DNA of 64,000 bases. It comes from Desulfomonile tiedjei. Lineage in GTDB: Bacteria > Desulfobacterota > Desulfomonilia > Desulfomonilales > Desulfomonilaceae. The stretch lies in the NCBI GenBank assembly GCA_016212925.1, contig JACRDF010000041.1:1-64000 (forward strand). Reading direction: 5' to 3'. The translations under genes were made by a program, and so were the position numbers. The notes below the pieces were generated by a model that saw only the letters and a program-made list of their open reading frames with translations, ran no database searches and was not told the DNA's origin. Every line of letters starts with the position of its first letter. Position 1 is the first letter of the stretch. This document shows, piece by piece, positions 26,584-36,119 of this stretch.

Positions 26584-27117
26584 TTACTCTTTGAACGTTA
26601 TGGAGAACAGAAAGGCCCTCATGTCTGCCTCCACTTTGTCGTAAACACCGTCCGTCGAATCGCAGATCACCTGAACCCCGGCCACCTTATGGCGCAAATG
26701 GCCCACAAGAACCTTGTGAACCACGGCTCCTCTTTTATATTCCCCCTCATACCCGACGGAGTTGCTGTGAGTGAAATTGCCTCGCTGGGGGGTCAGCATC
26801 TCCTTGACGTCGAATGGAACTTGTACCCGTTTGCCGATGGAGTACTTTATTACGTCAATGGCCTCCGGGACCGTTTCACAGATGAGAGCCATGACAGGGC
26901 GTATCTTACGACCTTCAGCATCTTCGATCGGGTTGTGCTCGAACATGAGCAGAAATGCATTTGACTTCGCGTCTATGCCATCGTGGACTAGGTTCCACTG
27001 GGAAGGGTCCGGGCGAGTGTACATGACAGTCGAGCCGTATGCCGTAAAGGTTTCTTGCGCTTCGGCAGCAAATGCGAGGTTCAAGAAGGCCAACATAACC
27101 GGGACAAGGATTTTCAT
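26584..27117 (-). CDS. Secreted protein of unknown function
   Basis: 177 residues with a signal peptide (MKILVPVMLAFLNLAFAAEA). The mature part is a mixed alpha/beta domain ending VEADMRAFLFSITFKE, with one Cys pair (ALICETV, VQVICDS). No family recognised; the shape resembles small periplasmic proteins of the PsbP or YceI kind, but without a diagnostic motif. Stands alone on the minus strand. Confidence 0.65.
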   Translation of the reverse strand: MKILVPVMLAFLNLAFAAEAQETFTAYGSTVMYTRPDPSQWNLVHDGIDAKSNAFLLMFEHNPIEDAEGRKIRPVMALICETVPEAIDVIKYSIGKRVQVPFDVKEMLTPQRGNFTHSNSVGYEGEYKRGAVVHKVLVGHLRHKVAGVQVICDSTDGVYDKVEADMRAFLFSITFKE

Positions 27118-27400
27118 AGTGGACCCCTACCGAGGGCTGAAGACTGCATTGGGGGAACAGGCTTAACCAGCGTGCGATCCTGAAATATCATGTTCCAGCC
27201 GATGCAGCAACAACGCATTCGGCTCTTGCCTAGCCGTTCAGTCACCAGCGGCGGAAAACGGTCATTGCTTCGCTGCGCTCGCAATGACAGAGACCTCAAG
27301 AAGCCCAGATTAAATGAGTGATTACGCTCTTGTAGCTCACACCTAGTCCACAAATAATCTTTTGTCCACACGGAATTATTCACTTGGGAAAGAATGCAAC

Positions 27401-27552
27401 TGTCATTGCGAGGGCGCAAGCCCGAAGCAATCTCCATTGGTGGCAGCCATGCCTGGTGGGACAGGCTTCCAGCCTGTCTATTTGAATGACCGGCAAGATG
27501 CCGGTCCCACCGAAAATGAGATTGCTTCGTCGTTTCACTCCTCGCAATGGCA
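27401..27552. repeat. Nested palindromic repeat element with REP pair
   Basis: In the 512-nt gene-free gap 27118-27629. Outer ends TGTCATTGCGAG (27401-27412) and CTCGCAATGGCA (27541-27552); next GAAGCAATCTC (27424-27434) and GAGATTGCTTC (27518-27528); inside, GGTGGGAC (27455-27462) and GTCCCACC (27504-27511) bracket hairpins ACAGGCTTCCAGCCTGT and ACCGGCAAGATGCCGGT. The inner unit is REP-like and akin to the RAYT arms at 17.7 kb. A partial copy of the outer unit lies near 27260-27292. Confidence 0.75.
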
Positions 27553-27629
27553 CAGGTCTGTCCCGGTGATTATTTGTCAACGGCATATTTCCGTGTCCAC
27601 AATAGGCAAACGTGTCCCGATCACCGCGG

Positions 27630-29714
27630 TTATCGCGACGGAACCTGTACAAGGGCCACGTCCGGCCGCAGATCATAAAGCTCCAGACGACTCCTCGTAC
27701 TATCGAAGGAGCGCCACAGAGTGGAATCGACTAATCTCCCTTTGGCTCTGACCCAGTCGGCGATGGGCCGTTCCGCTGCCTCCGCGCCGAGCATACGGCT
27801 GACGAACCACCAATCGCCCAGCATCACGAAGCGGACCTGGTCGGCTTGGACCATCCGCTCCAACTTCTCCGGACTCAAAATAGGGTCCAGCCCATGAAAG
27901 CCTCCCATCGCCATCACAGCCCCTCCCGTGCTGATGATGATCGGAGCGGCAAGCCGCGCGCTCGATGTAGCCAGCAGAAAGCGTTCGCCTCCGCTGTTGG
28001 CCTTGAGGAAGCGAACCAGTTTCGAGTCGCCCATGACCTTGCTTAACCCGGGGCTGGAGAGCGCTGCGGAATTGCCGTGGCCAGGAAGAAGGCGTGCCGG
28101 GTCTGCCGAGGGTAGCGTGCCATGTCCAGGCGCGATGACACTGCTCCAGGCCCAAGCCATAGGGAACGCCAGCAGCGCCAGGAGTCCAATTCCGAACATA
28201 CCAGCTGCCAGGGCCCGTTCGGTCCGACCCCAGGGTTGACGAAAAAGCATGAGGAGCGACCCGCCTGCCACAAAGAGGGTTACCGCAAGGAGATCAACAT
28301 GAAGCCACGTAAGCTGAACACCAGGGCGTCCCCTCAGAGCTATGAGTGCGGCCATGGCATTTAGCATTTCCCCAAGCGTCCCATCGAAGGCACTTGCGTT
28401 GATATATATCTGCCACACGGCGGTCAGGACAAGTGAGGCGGGAAGGAGAAGCGCGCCCCAACCCTTCTGAGCGTACCTGTCCCAAAGACAGGCCACTCCG
28501 ATGCCGGCCAGCGCAGCCAGCGCAGGCGCCAGGGTCGCGAGGTAATACAGGTGCATGATGCCGCCCGCAAAGCTGTAGACAACTCCATAAGCGACGGCCC
28601 AGCAGAACCACAGCAGCAGCGCCAGGTGAGTCGGCGCCGGCGGCTTGCGGAACCGTTCCCGAACCGCTGCGAGCACAAGCCCCATAATTGCCAGAGGGAA
28701 CAGCCACCCGACTTGCCCGGCCAATTGGCCGTCGGCAAGCCGCAGCGGCCCCGCCGGGGCCCGGACGAAAAGTCGCGACAATCTTTTGCCATCCCCGGGC
28801 TGGGACGGAGTTTCTTCGCCGGGAGCCCATTGAACTCGGCCAGCAGCGTCTTGTCGGGACCGCGGATCGCTCCGGGTAGGCTCAGACGATTTCAGAGGCG
28901 ACACGAACCGTCCGACCGCGTACGGACCGACCGCAAGTTCCAGCATGGAATTCTTCTTGGTGGTACCGGCGAACGGCCGCTGTTCGGGCGGCGTCAAGTC
29001 GTAAATAAGGACCCAGGACAGAGACACCACGATCAAGAGTAGGCCGGCGATGGCCAAGTCTGCTAAGCGGCGTCCCCGCACGACGGGTGCGCCCAGATAG
29101 TAAACCAGCACGAAGGCCGGCAGCACGACAAACGCGGCCAGCATCTTGACGTTGAACCCGAGGCCAATAAGGGCCATAGATAGCAGCAAAAAACGCCGGC
29201 TACCTTCTTCGGCAGCCCGGATTAGGGCCCATGTCGCTAGGAGCAGGACCAGCACCAGGCAACTATCGGTGTTGCTCGATCGGTCGATCGCGACGCTTAT
29301 CGGCGTGATAGCCAGGAAGAGCGCGGCCAACAGCCCGGCCCGAGCGCCAAAACCGCGCTGCACGAGATGGTAAACGATCCACACCGCGGCCACACCTTCG
29401 AGGACCTGGGGCATGAGGACGCTGAAGGCATGGAAGCCGAAAAACTTGGCACTAGCGGCCTGGATCCACAGCGCAACCGGGGGCTTGTCCACTGAAACGA
29501 ACCCGGCCGGATCGAAGGAATTGTAAAGGAAGTTGTGCCAACTAGTCGTCATGCTCCGAACGCCGGCGGTGTAGTACTCGTTTCCCCATCCATTCTGCGC
29601 CAGCTTGACCAAGCGCAACCCGAGGCCCAGCAGGAGGATGGCGAGGAGCATGACGCTTTTCCACAGGCGAGCGGCCGCGGTCTCTAGCTCGTGGATTGGC
29701 ACGGGATGGGACAT
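27630..29714 (-). CDS. GT39-like polyprenyl-phosphate-dependent membrane glycosyltransferase
   Basis: 694 residues with about 12 membrane helices in the N-terminal two thirds and a soluble C-terminal domain. It has the ArnT/PMT-family first loop (GWGNEYYTAGVRSM; SVDKPPVALWIQ), where the acidic residue is catalytic. Such enzymes move a sugar from a polyprenyl-phosphate donor to protein or lipid A on the periplasmic side. The start at 29714 (MSHPVPIHEL) has GGAG upstream; a frame start at 29750 is less likely. Last gene of the long minus-strand glycan locus, about 600 nt after the carbamoyltransferase. Confidence 0.85.
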   Translation of the reverse strand: MSHPVPIHELETAAARLWKSVMLLAILLLGLGLRLVKLAQNGWGNEYYTAGVRSMTTSWHNFLYNSFDPAGFVSVDKPPVALWIQAASAKFFGFHAFSVLMPQVLEGVAAVWIVYHLVQRGFGARAGLLAALFLAITPISVAIDRSSNTDSCLVLVLLLATWALIRAAEEGSRRFLLLSMALIGLGFNVKMLAAFVVLPAFVLVYYLGAPVVRGRRLADLAIAGLLLIVVSLSWVLIYDLTPPEQRPFAGTTKKNSMLELAVGPYAVGRFVSPLKSSEPTRSDPRSRQDAAGRVQWAPGEETPSQPGDGKRLSRLFVRAPAGPLRLADGQLAGQVGWLFPLAIMGLVLAAVRERFRKPPAPTHLALLLWFCWAVAYGVVYSFAGGIMHLYYLATLAPALAALAGIGVACLWDRYAQKGWGALLLPASLVLTAVWQIYINASAFDGTLGEMLNAMAALIALRGRPGVQLTWLHVDLLAVTLFVAGGSLLMLFRQPWGRTERALAAGMFGIGLLALLAFPMAWAWSSVIAPGHGTLPSADPARLLPGHGNSAALSSPGLSKVMGDSKLVRFLKANSGGERFLLATSSARLAAPIIISTGGAVMAMGGFHGLDPILSPEKLERMVQADQVRFVMLGDWWFVSRMLGAEAAERPIADWVRAKGRLVDSTLWRSFDSTRSRLELYDLRPDVALVQVPSR

Positions 29715-29940
29715 TATAAAAGGCTCCGGTGAATTGCAGTCGTGCACCAATGTGCGATCAAACGGGCAATATTAACGTGGGCCGGCAGGGACCCCGGATC
29801 GTGGTCCGGGGCAGGCTCTGGCCTCCACCGCAATAGCCTGGCGGTCCCGCGGAAAGCCTGCCATGCTGACGTCCGGGAAAGCGCATCAGTGTGAGCAGTC
29901 TTCTTTATAGACGAGATTGTCAGAGATTCGTTTGGGGAAT

Positions 29941-30012
29941 TTTATGGCGGTTGCCATAATTTTTGTCCGATTGGCAAGCACTCCATTCCGTCATTCCTGC
30001 GGAGGCAGGAAT
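29941..30012. repeat. Dispersed repeat, copy 1 (with GGAGGCAGGAATC palindrome)
   Basis: In the 600-nt gene-free stretch 29715-30311. About 72 bp closely matching 60190-60261: TTATGG-x-x-GTTGCCA near the left end and a shared CTCCATTCCGTCATTCCTGC, then GGAGGCAGGAATC. ATTCCTGC/GCAGGAAT forms a hairpin. Upstream, 29780-29880 holds other GC palindromes. No gene seen. Confidence 0.75.
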
Positions 30013-30190
30013 CCAGTCCCGCGTCTCGTGGGATTTCCTGGGTTCCCGCCTTCGCTGGAACGACGGGCGTTGTGACGCTCTTGAGAAGTAGGCCCCGTAG
30101 ATACGATCTGAAGACCAGATTGATTATCTTCTGGCCAAACGGACATTACTTTTGGCAACGGATATACAGGGCCTGGATTCCTTAACCAAC

Positions 30191-30223
30191 AAAAAAAGGG
30201 AAGTTGGAGTTTTCCAACTTCCC
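30191..30223 (-). terminator. Intrinsic terminator after the carbamoyltransferase gene
   Basis: On the minus strand GGGAAGTTGG and CCAACTTCCC pair (10 bp) around a 6-nt loop and are followed by seven T: a strong rho-independent terminator 90 nt downstream of the carbamoyltransferase stop. It separates this gene from the GT39-like gene. Confidence 0.85.
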
Positions 30224-30311
30224 TGTCTATTCAGTCTATTATCTTGACGTCCCCACGGGGACCCGGAACGGTGTCGTCGGCGTTTCCCGCCGGATTGGGG
30301 CCTTGTTGCGG

Positions 30312-32075
30312 CTACACTGGCGCTTCCGCGGTGAGTTCCTTTTTGCAGAAAAAGGGGCCGATTGCCAGCGCGTCCATTCGGGTCCGAAGGAAGCACTCGA
30401 TCGCGTCCTCAGGCGAGCAGACGATAGGTTCGTTCTCATTGAAGCTCGTATTGAGGATCACTGGAATGCCGGTCAATTCGTCGAAGGCTCGAATAAGGTT
30501 ATGAAAAAGAGCGTTACATTCCCTGGTCACTGTCTGCAATCGGCCGGTATTGTCGACATGATTGACAGCCGGCAATTTTTCGCGCCATTCCGGCCTGATC
30601 TTATACACGTGAAGCATGAACGGGGAGGGGGAGCTTTCTTCAAAAAGATCGTTCTGCCTTTCCGCCAAAACAGCCGGTGCGAAAGGACGAAACCACTCTC
30701 GGCGCTTGATGCGCGCGTTCAAGGTTTCTTTCATGGTCTCCAGGCCGGGATGAGCCAGAATTGACCGGTTGCCGAGGGCCCGCGGTCCCCATTCCATCCG
30801 TCCCTGGAACCAGCCGACAATGGCCCCATCGGCTATCGACCGGGCTGTTGCCTTCAGCAGCTCAGGCTGCTCCATTCGTCGATAGGGGATGTGATGAGCT
30901 TCCAGAGCCGCCTGAACGACAGACTCCGAGTACTCCGGTCCGAGGTACGGGTGCTTCATGATATACCGGTCCCCGTCGTGCAGAATGGACCGGGCCACAT
31001 ACAGAGCCGCTCCCAGCGAGTTGCCTTCGTCGCCGGCTGCAGGTTGAATCGAGGTTTCCCGAAATGGTGTTTGTTGAGCGATCTTTCCGTTGGCGACGCT
31101 GTTGAGCGCTGAACCTCCGGCGATTGCGACGCGAGCATCGGGAACCAGGCCGTGCAGCAAGTTGAGCATGTGGAAATAGGCCTGCTCGAACCGATGCTGC
31201 ATTGCCGCCGCTAAATTCATATCACGCTCAGCCAAAGGCGTGGCTAAATCCCTGGGAGAACCGAAAGTTTTCTCCATACGATCCGAATACTGCCGGCTGA
31301 AAAAAGCCTCGCCCGTTTCGTCAAATCTGATGCCCTGGTTCGGCCCCAAGGGCATGAAATACTTAAGATTGAGCGTGAAGCCCTCGGGAGTGACAGTCAG
31401 AATATCGCGAAACTCTTGCTTAAAAGAATCATTACCGAACGCGGCCAGGGCCATGACCTTGCCTTCATCTCCATACTTAGAATACCCGATGAACTCGCAA
31501 ACCATGGTGTAGAAAGTACCCAAGGAATGGGGCACGTATACCTTGCGCAACAGTTCGATGCTGTCATTCTCGCATTTGCCTAGTGTGCAAGTAACGAAGT
31601 CGCCGGAACCGTCTACTGTGAAGGCAGCGCATCTTTCCCAGTCGGAGATGAAGTACGAGCTTGCGGCATGCGCTAGATGATGCTCTACGTGTATGGGCTT
31701 GAATCGCACGGATGAAGGTTCGATGCCGCATTCCTTGACGATCTGGTTCTTGAGGTCAGTGTGCTGAAGCCGTTTGCTCGCCCGCGAAAGAATACTGGGC
31801 AAGTGCTGAACGTTCCTCATGACGAAATACGCCTTTTGGCCCAGGTTGGCCTTCGGGTCGTTGCCAAGCGCAACATAATCTACGTCGCGGAAGGTTATGC
31901 CGGCAATTTCCAGACATTTCCGAATCGACAGCACCGGGAACTTGGCGTAATACTTAACGCGGTTGAGGCGCTCTTCGGCAATTGCGCAGACGGGGACCCC
32001 ATCAATCACCAAGGACGCTGAAGCGCCTGGATGGAAAGCATTTATTCCGAGAATGACAGACACCTTCTCCCTCAC
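30312..32075 (-). CDS. NodU/CmcH-family carbamoyltransferase
   Basis: 587 residues. Transfers a carbamoyl group from carbamoyl phosphate to a hydroxyl of a sugar or secondary metabolite. The N-terminal domain starts with VILGINAFHPGASASLVIDG and holds the metal-binding HVEHHLAHAASSYF. The C-terminal domain has GWFQGRMEWGPRALGNRSIL and FNENEPIVCSPEDAIECF, both typical. The GTG at 32075 is the frame start; an internal GTG at 32063 has AGGGAG just before it. In this locus it probably carbamoylates the surface glycan. Ends in a clear terminator. Confidence 0.9.
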   Translation of the reverse strand: MREKVSVILGINAFHPGASASLVIDGVPVCAIAEERLNRVKYYAKFPVLSIRKCLEIAGITFRDVDYVALGNDPKANLGQKAYFVMRNVQHLPSILSRASKRLQHTDLKNQIVKECGIEPSSVRFKPIHVEHHLAHAASSYFISDWERCAAFTVDGSGDFVTCTLGKCENDSIELLRKVYVPHSLGTFYTMVCEFIGYSKYGDEGKVMALAAFGNDSFKQEFRDILTVTPEGFTLNLKYFMPLGPNQGIRFDETGEAFFSRQYSDRMEKTFGSPRDLATPLAERDMNLAAAMQHRFEQAYFHMLNLLHGLVPDARVAIAGGSALNSVANGKIAQQTPFRETSIQPAAGDEGNSLGAALYVARSILHDGDRYIMKHPYLGPEYSESVVQAALEAHHIPYRRMEQPELLKATARSIADGAIVGWFQGRMEWGPRALGNRSILAHPGLETMKETLNARIKRREWFRPFAPAVLAERQNDLFEESSPSPFMLHVYKIRPEWREKLPAVNHVDNTGRLQTVTRECNALFHNLIRAFDELTGIPVILNTSFNENEPIVCSPEDAIECFLRTRMDALAIGPFFCKKELTAEAPV

Positions 32076-32452
32076 TCAAATCGCTGAAAATGGGTTGGAA
32101 GTGCAAGACCCAACGGGGTGGTACGATACATCACTTCAGGAAGAGCGGAGCGTTTGTTTGTGCGATGGATCAGGCCTCAGCACGTCAAATGCGCCGTTGG
32201 TAGCCCTCGTTGTAACTCCCACATCACCAGCCTGGATCGCCTCCGCTTCCGGCAACACAACGCACCCCATGGTGGTAAACCAATGATCGTACCACAACTG
32301 GCTCCTGGTTACCAGTCTGAACCAGCTCACGCTGTAACCATCCAGTCTTGCGGGGGTAGAAAAAATTCTGAGCTCTGAAGGGGCGTACCAATGGTAGTCC
32401 CGCGGGACGCGGGATGTAAACCCGTGGACCGGAAGTACTGCTACAGCCCTGA

Positions 32453-32528
32453 ATCACCGACCCTGGAGGGGTCGACCATGAATGTGAGTTGGGCTTCGGG
32501 ATTGGTCGACCCCTCCAGGGTCGGTGAT
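32453..32528. repeat. Perfect 26-bp inverted repeat
   Basis: In the 568-nt gap between carbamoyltransferase and GT1 genes. Arms 32453-32478 and 32503-32528 are perfect complements (core CCCTGGAGGGGTCGACC) with a 24-nt loop: a very stable cruciform or RNA hairpin without T-tract. More palindromes surround it (CCCGCGGGACGCGGGA near 32398; CCACGGGC/GCCCGTGG near 32555-32573). No gene seen. Confidence 0.85.
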
Positions 32529-32643
32529 CCAAATGATTGTGTGGGCCATTGTCCACGGGCTCACGCCCGTGGCTACTGTTGGGCTGCCCCTTCGGGGCAT
32601 GGGAGGCGCTCCCGCACGTAACTGAATGATTACATCATCCGGT

Positions 32644-33768
32644 CTATTTAGCCGCGTTTGCGCTTTCGAGAACGATATCCAGGATCTGTTCATACGGTTT
32701 GGCGGCTTTCCGTTCCATTACGAGCGCAAATCCTTTCTCGACAAGAGACTGATGTAAACTGCGGTCTGCCAAGATAAGAGAAGCCTTTTTTGCAAAGTCG
32801 TCGGGGCTCCAGGGGTCAAAAAAGAGGGCGGCGTCCTGGCATATGTCATGGGCATAAGGCCTGTCGGCCACGAGGGCAGGAGTGCCGACGGACATAGCCT
32901 CCAGAGGAGTCTGCCCCATGCTTTCAACCAATGAAGGCAGTATGAGGGCATCGGCCAATTGGTAGGCTTCGGTTAACTCCGCACCCCTGAGATACCCGAG
33001 GCAGTGGACACCGGGTCTCGCGGCGTAGTGGTGCTTCTCCGGTAAGGTGAGGAATAATCGAGCTTCAGGCGATAACTCTCTCAAAAGAGCAAGTCCCGCC
33101 ACCGCTGTATCAAGCTTCTTATACGGATAGTCTGCACCAACGTAGAGCAGTTTGGGCCCGAGACCGGTCAAACGCATAGAAGCCAGCTTAGGGCTGGGTG
33201 TATCCGGGTTGGCCATATGTTTTGGCCCGGAGTACACAACTGTTACTTTGCTTGGTTCGATGTTGAATGAAGAGCAGATCCAGTCCTTCATCACAGCACA
33301 CTGGACCAACACCCGGCGGGCTGACGTGCAGGACCGCTTCATCTGGTGACGAATCATCCCTATGCGGAATCGCCAGAGGGCTGAGCGATAGGTAGAGACG
33401 GCTTCATCGCTGAATGGGAGTGACTGCTGCACATACGTGACGTGGGGAACACCGAAACATCCTCTCCCGAATTGGCTGGAGGCAAATATCACGTGCGAGG
33501 ACAATCGCTTGGCCGCGATTCCCAAACCGAATTCATACCAAGCCACGCGAGCCAAGTAGTTCTTGTCACACCACTCATTCTCGATGAGGTTAACTTTTGC
33601 CGAAGAGGGGAATTCAAACCCTCTATTCCGCCTTGGCGAGCAAAAGATGCTTGTCTGTGCGACTCGCCTGTCGGCAATCGCGGCATCGAGGAATTCGAGC
33701 AAGATAGTCTCTGAGCCCCCAAACTTTGCCCCTGTGGCTTCAACAGCTATATGAATCCCATCAATCAC
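32644..33768 (-). CDS. Family 1 (GT-B) glycosyltransferase
   Basis: 374 residues, GT4-type. The donor-binding C-terminal half has KLLYVGADYPYKKL and the E-x7-E motif (LVESMGQTPLEAMSVGTPAL). The N-terminus (GIHIAVEATGAKFGGSETIL) is the acceptor domain. Cytoplasmic or membrane-associated; transfers a sugar to the growing repeat unit. It lies 48 nt after the asparagine-synthase-like gene on the same strand. Confidence 0.87.
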   Translation of the reverse strand: MIDGIHIAVEATGAKFGGSETILLEFLDAAIADRRVAQTSIFCSPRRNRGFEFPSSAKVNLIENEWCDKNYLARVAWYEFGLGIAAKRLSSHVIFASSQFGRGCFGVPHVTYVQQSLPFSDEAVSTYRSALWRFRIGMIRHQMKRSCTSARRVLVQCAVMKDWICSSFNIEPSKVTVVYSGPKHMANPDTPSPKLASMRLTGLGPKLLYVGADYPYKKLDTAVAGLALLRELSPEARLFLTLPEKHHYAARPGVHCLGYLRGAELTEAYQLADALILPSLVESMGQTPLEAMSVGTPALVADRPYAHDICQDAALFFDPWSPDDFAKKASLILADRSLHQSLVEKGFALVMERKAAKPYEQILDIVLESANAAK

Positions 33769-33815
33769 TTAGCGACTCGGCTCCGGAAGGGGCGGGAGCT
33801 TCCTGGAGAAACCGC

Positions 33816-35696
33816 CTACGGAACTTCTATCCCGTAGGCCTTTCGCCACAATTCAAACATGAGAAGGCCAAACACACGCTCCGAATTGGAATAACCCCGC
33901 AGATGACCTTGCCATAGCCGGCGAACAGCGCGTGGGTTCCAGAAGGGGGACTGGTTGTGGAGCAAGGTTTGCTCAACTGGGTCTCTCCAATCGGTCCGAA
34001 GCCACCGGTCCAGAGGAATCGAAAACCCCTGCTTGCGATCCCACTGGAAACTCGCGGGCAATAGCCGTTTTCCCAGCATTTTCGGAAGTATCTTGAGTCC
34101 GTTTCCAGTGGCCTTGAGTTGGCTCGGAACCATGCCGAAGGCAAATTCGATGATTCGGTGGTCGAGGAACGGGGCACGGACCTCCAAAGAATTCAGCATG
34201 GAGGCTCGATCCACTTTTACGAGAATGTCCTCCGGTAGGAGGGTGTGAAAATCGATTCGACAAGCCCGATCCAACAAATCCGCATTCTCTGTCAAAGACT
34301 CGCGCCAGTTTGCAGTTGGCGGTATGGACTTCTCGGTTGCTTCAAACAGATCGCGGGCAAGCAGCCTTTTTCGCGCTTCACGATCGAACAAAAAGGGCAA
34401 GGACGAACCGTCAGCCGACAGGTCCCGCTTCAGTCCCATCAGGTAATTGCGCCCCCTGAAGCCGGTAGGCAAGAGCGTCGCACCAACGCCGGCCATCACC
34501 ATTTTCAAGGGTCGCGGAATCCATCCGAGATTGCGTTTTGCCCATAACAGCCTCCCATAATGGGAGTATCCACCGAACAATTCGTCTCCGCCATCTCCGC
34601 CAAGCGCCACAGTGCATTTCGAGCGCACCAGCCTTGAAACCAAATAGGTTGGAATCATGGACGAGTCTACGATTGGTTCGTCGTATTGCAGCGCCAATTT
34701 CGGGAGGAGTTCCCATGTCGTCGGCTCGGCTGCCAGTTCGTAATGATCTGTGGAGAAATGTTCGGCGATGAGCCTTGCGGGTTCGGTTTCGTCATATTCA
34801 GGATAATCCGGAAAGCGAATGGTGAAGGTTTTCACGTTGCTTGACGCATGAGCGGCCATTGCCGTGACCAGGCTGGAATCCACTCCACCGCTCAGCAGAA
34901 CGCCCACCGGCACGTCAGACACGAGCTGGCGTCGCACCGAATCTTCAAGCAAATGGTGCAGGTCCTCCACCAAGTCCTCATCGGAGCTTCGTCCTGCCCC
35001 GTCATTTTGCATCGGTGCAAGGCTCCAATACCTCCACCCGCGCACGTTCCCCATCTCGACGTCCCAGGTCAAAGCATGCGCAGGGGCCAGTTTTCTCACC
35101 CCCTGCAAAATGCAGGATTCTCCCGGAACATAGCCGAACTCGAGCCACAGCTTCAGAGACAGCGGATCAATCCTTCGCGGGAACTCGGGATCGGCCAAAA
35201 TCGCCTTCAACTCGGACGCGAAAACGAGGGAATTTCCTCGCACCGAGTAGAACAGAGGCTTCTCGCCTGCCCGGTCTCTCGCCAGAAAAAGGCGTTGGCG
35301 GGGCATGTCATAGAGGCCAAAGGCAAACATGCCGTTGAGGCGTTCCAGGCAATCTGTGCCCCACTCGCGGTAAGCTTCGAGAATCACTTCCGTATCGCTC
35401 GCAGACCGGAAGTGGTGGCCGAGACGAATAAGCTCCTTCCTGAGTTCCGGGAAGTTGTAGATTTCGCCGTTAAAGGTGATGCAAAGTTCGCCCTTGCCGT
35501 CTAGCATCGGCTGCCGTCCGGCCGGAGACAGATCGATGATGGAAAGCCGTCGATGGGCCAAGCCCACACGAGAATCCGGTGACCACCAGGTCCCCGCGTC
35601 ATCCGGACCTCGGTGTACAAGAGTATCCCTCTGGGAAGAGATGAGATTTCGATCCGGAATTGGTATTCTGGATGCCAGGCCAACGATGCCGCACAT
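33816..35696 (-). CDS. asnB: Asparagine synthase-like glutamine amidotransferase
   Basis: 626 residues. The start at 35696 makes Cys2 the N-terminal nucleophile (MCGIVGLAS), required after Met removal. Domains: class II glutaminase (HRRLSIIDLSPAGRQPM, TFNGEIYNF) and ATP-pyrophosphatase synthetase (LLSGGVDSSLV). In glycan loci such proteins often amidate uronic acids or amino-sugar carboxylates instead of making asparagine, so the metabolic role may differ from AsnB. Full length and intact. Confidence 0.9.
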   Translation of the reverse strand: MCGIVGLASRIPIPDRNLISSQRDTLVHRGPDDAGTWWSPDSRVGLAHRRLSIIDLSPAGRQPMLDGKGELCITFNGEIYNFPELRKELIRLGHHFRSASDTEVILEAYREWGTDCLERLNGMFAFGLYDMPRQRLFLARDRAGEKPLFYSVRGNSLVFASELKAILADPEFPRRIDPLSLKLWLEFGYVPGESCILQGVRKLAPAHALTWDVEMGNVRGWRYWSLAPMQNDGAGRSSDEDLVEDLHHLLEDSVRRQLVSDVPVGVLLSGGVDSSLVTAMAAHASSNVKTFTIRFPDYPEYDETEPARLIAEHFSTDHYELAAEPTTWELLPKLALQYDEPIVDSSMIPTYLVSRLVRSKCTVALGGDGGDELFGGYSHYGRLLWAKRNLGWIPRPLKMVMAGVGATLLPTGFRGRNYLMGLKRDLSADGSSLPFLFDREARKRLLARDLFEATEKSIPPTANWRESLTENADLLDRACRIDFHTLLPEDILVKVDRASMLNSLEVRAPFLDHRIIEFAFGMVPSQLKATGNGLKILPKMLGKRLLPASFQWDRKQGFSIPLDRWLRTDWRDPVEQTLLHNQSPFWNPRAVRRLWQGHLRGYSNSERVFGLLMFELWRKAYGIEVP

Positions 35697-35760
35697 GCGC
35701 AAAATTCCTAAGGATTGTTCACCGCAGGGATCGCGGAGGCGTAGGGGCACAGCGTGGAGG

Positions 35761-36029
35761 CTGTCTCAAAAGTCGAGGCACGAGACAAATCGTGTTACGA
35801 AACCGGGTAGCCCGGACGTTACTACGTCCGGGTCGCAAAGCGACAAGAGGTCTTGGGGCCGAACTGATCGTCCAAGCCCCTATTTTTCGCATTGATTCCG
35901 GTCACGTATCACAGGTCCAGACCTCTTGTGCCTTCGGCACCCGGAGGCCGTAGCCTCCGGGCTACCCAAAACCTGCACTCCCGTCCAATTCGTGGCACGA
36001 TCCCTGTTCAAAATTCGATTCTGAGACAG
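35761..36029. repeat. MITE-like composite inverted-repeat element
   Basis: In the 423-nt gap upstream of the asparagine-synthase-like gene. Three nested inverted pairs: CTGTCTCA (35761-35768) / TGAGACAG (36022-36029); GGGTAGCCCGGA (35805-35816) / TCCGGGCTACCC (35956-35967); AAGAGGTCT (35845-35853) / AGACCTCTT (35919-35927). Local hairpins such as CCCGGACG/CGTCCGGG lie in between. It has no coding capacity; consistent with a non-autonomous mobile element. Confidence 0.7.
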
Positions 36030-36119
36030 TTTCCATGTCGTGCCCTTACTCACTCGGAGGTCTCCGAGGTGAGAAATCTATGCCTTTCCCAAGTTACGCG
36101 ACCTCGACCAAGCGAAGCC

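Noticed and set aside
27401-27552. CRISPR array
   Set aside because: Palindromic units are nested and not regularly spaced; no direct-repeat/spacer pattern and no cas genes in the window.
30204-30764. 186-residue plus-strand frame over the terminator and carbamoyltransferase end
   Set aside because: Runs through the terminator hairpin and is antisense to a conserved domain.
34848-35504. 218-residue plus-strand frame opposite the asparagine-synthase-like gene
   Set aside because: Antisense shadow; composition follows the codon pattern of the real gene.
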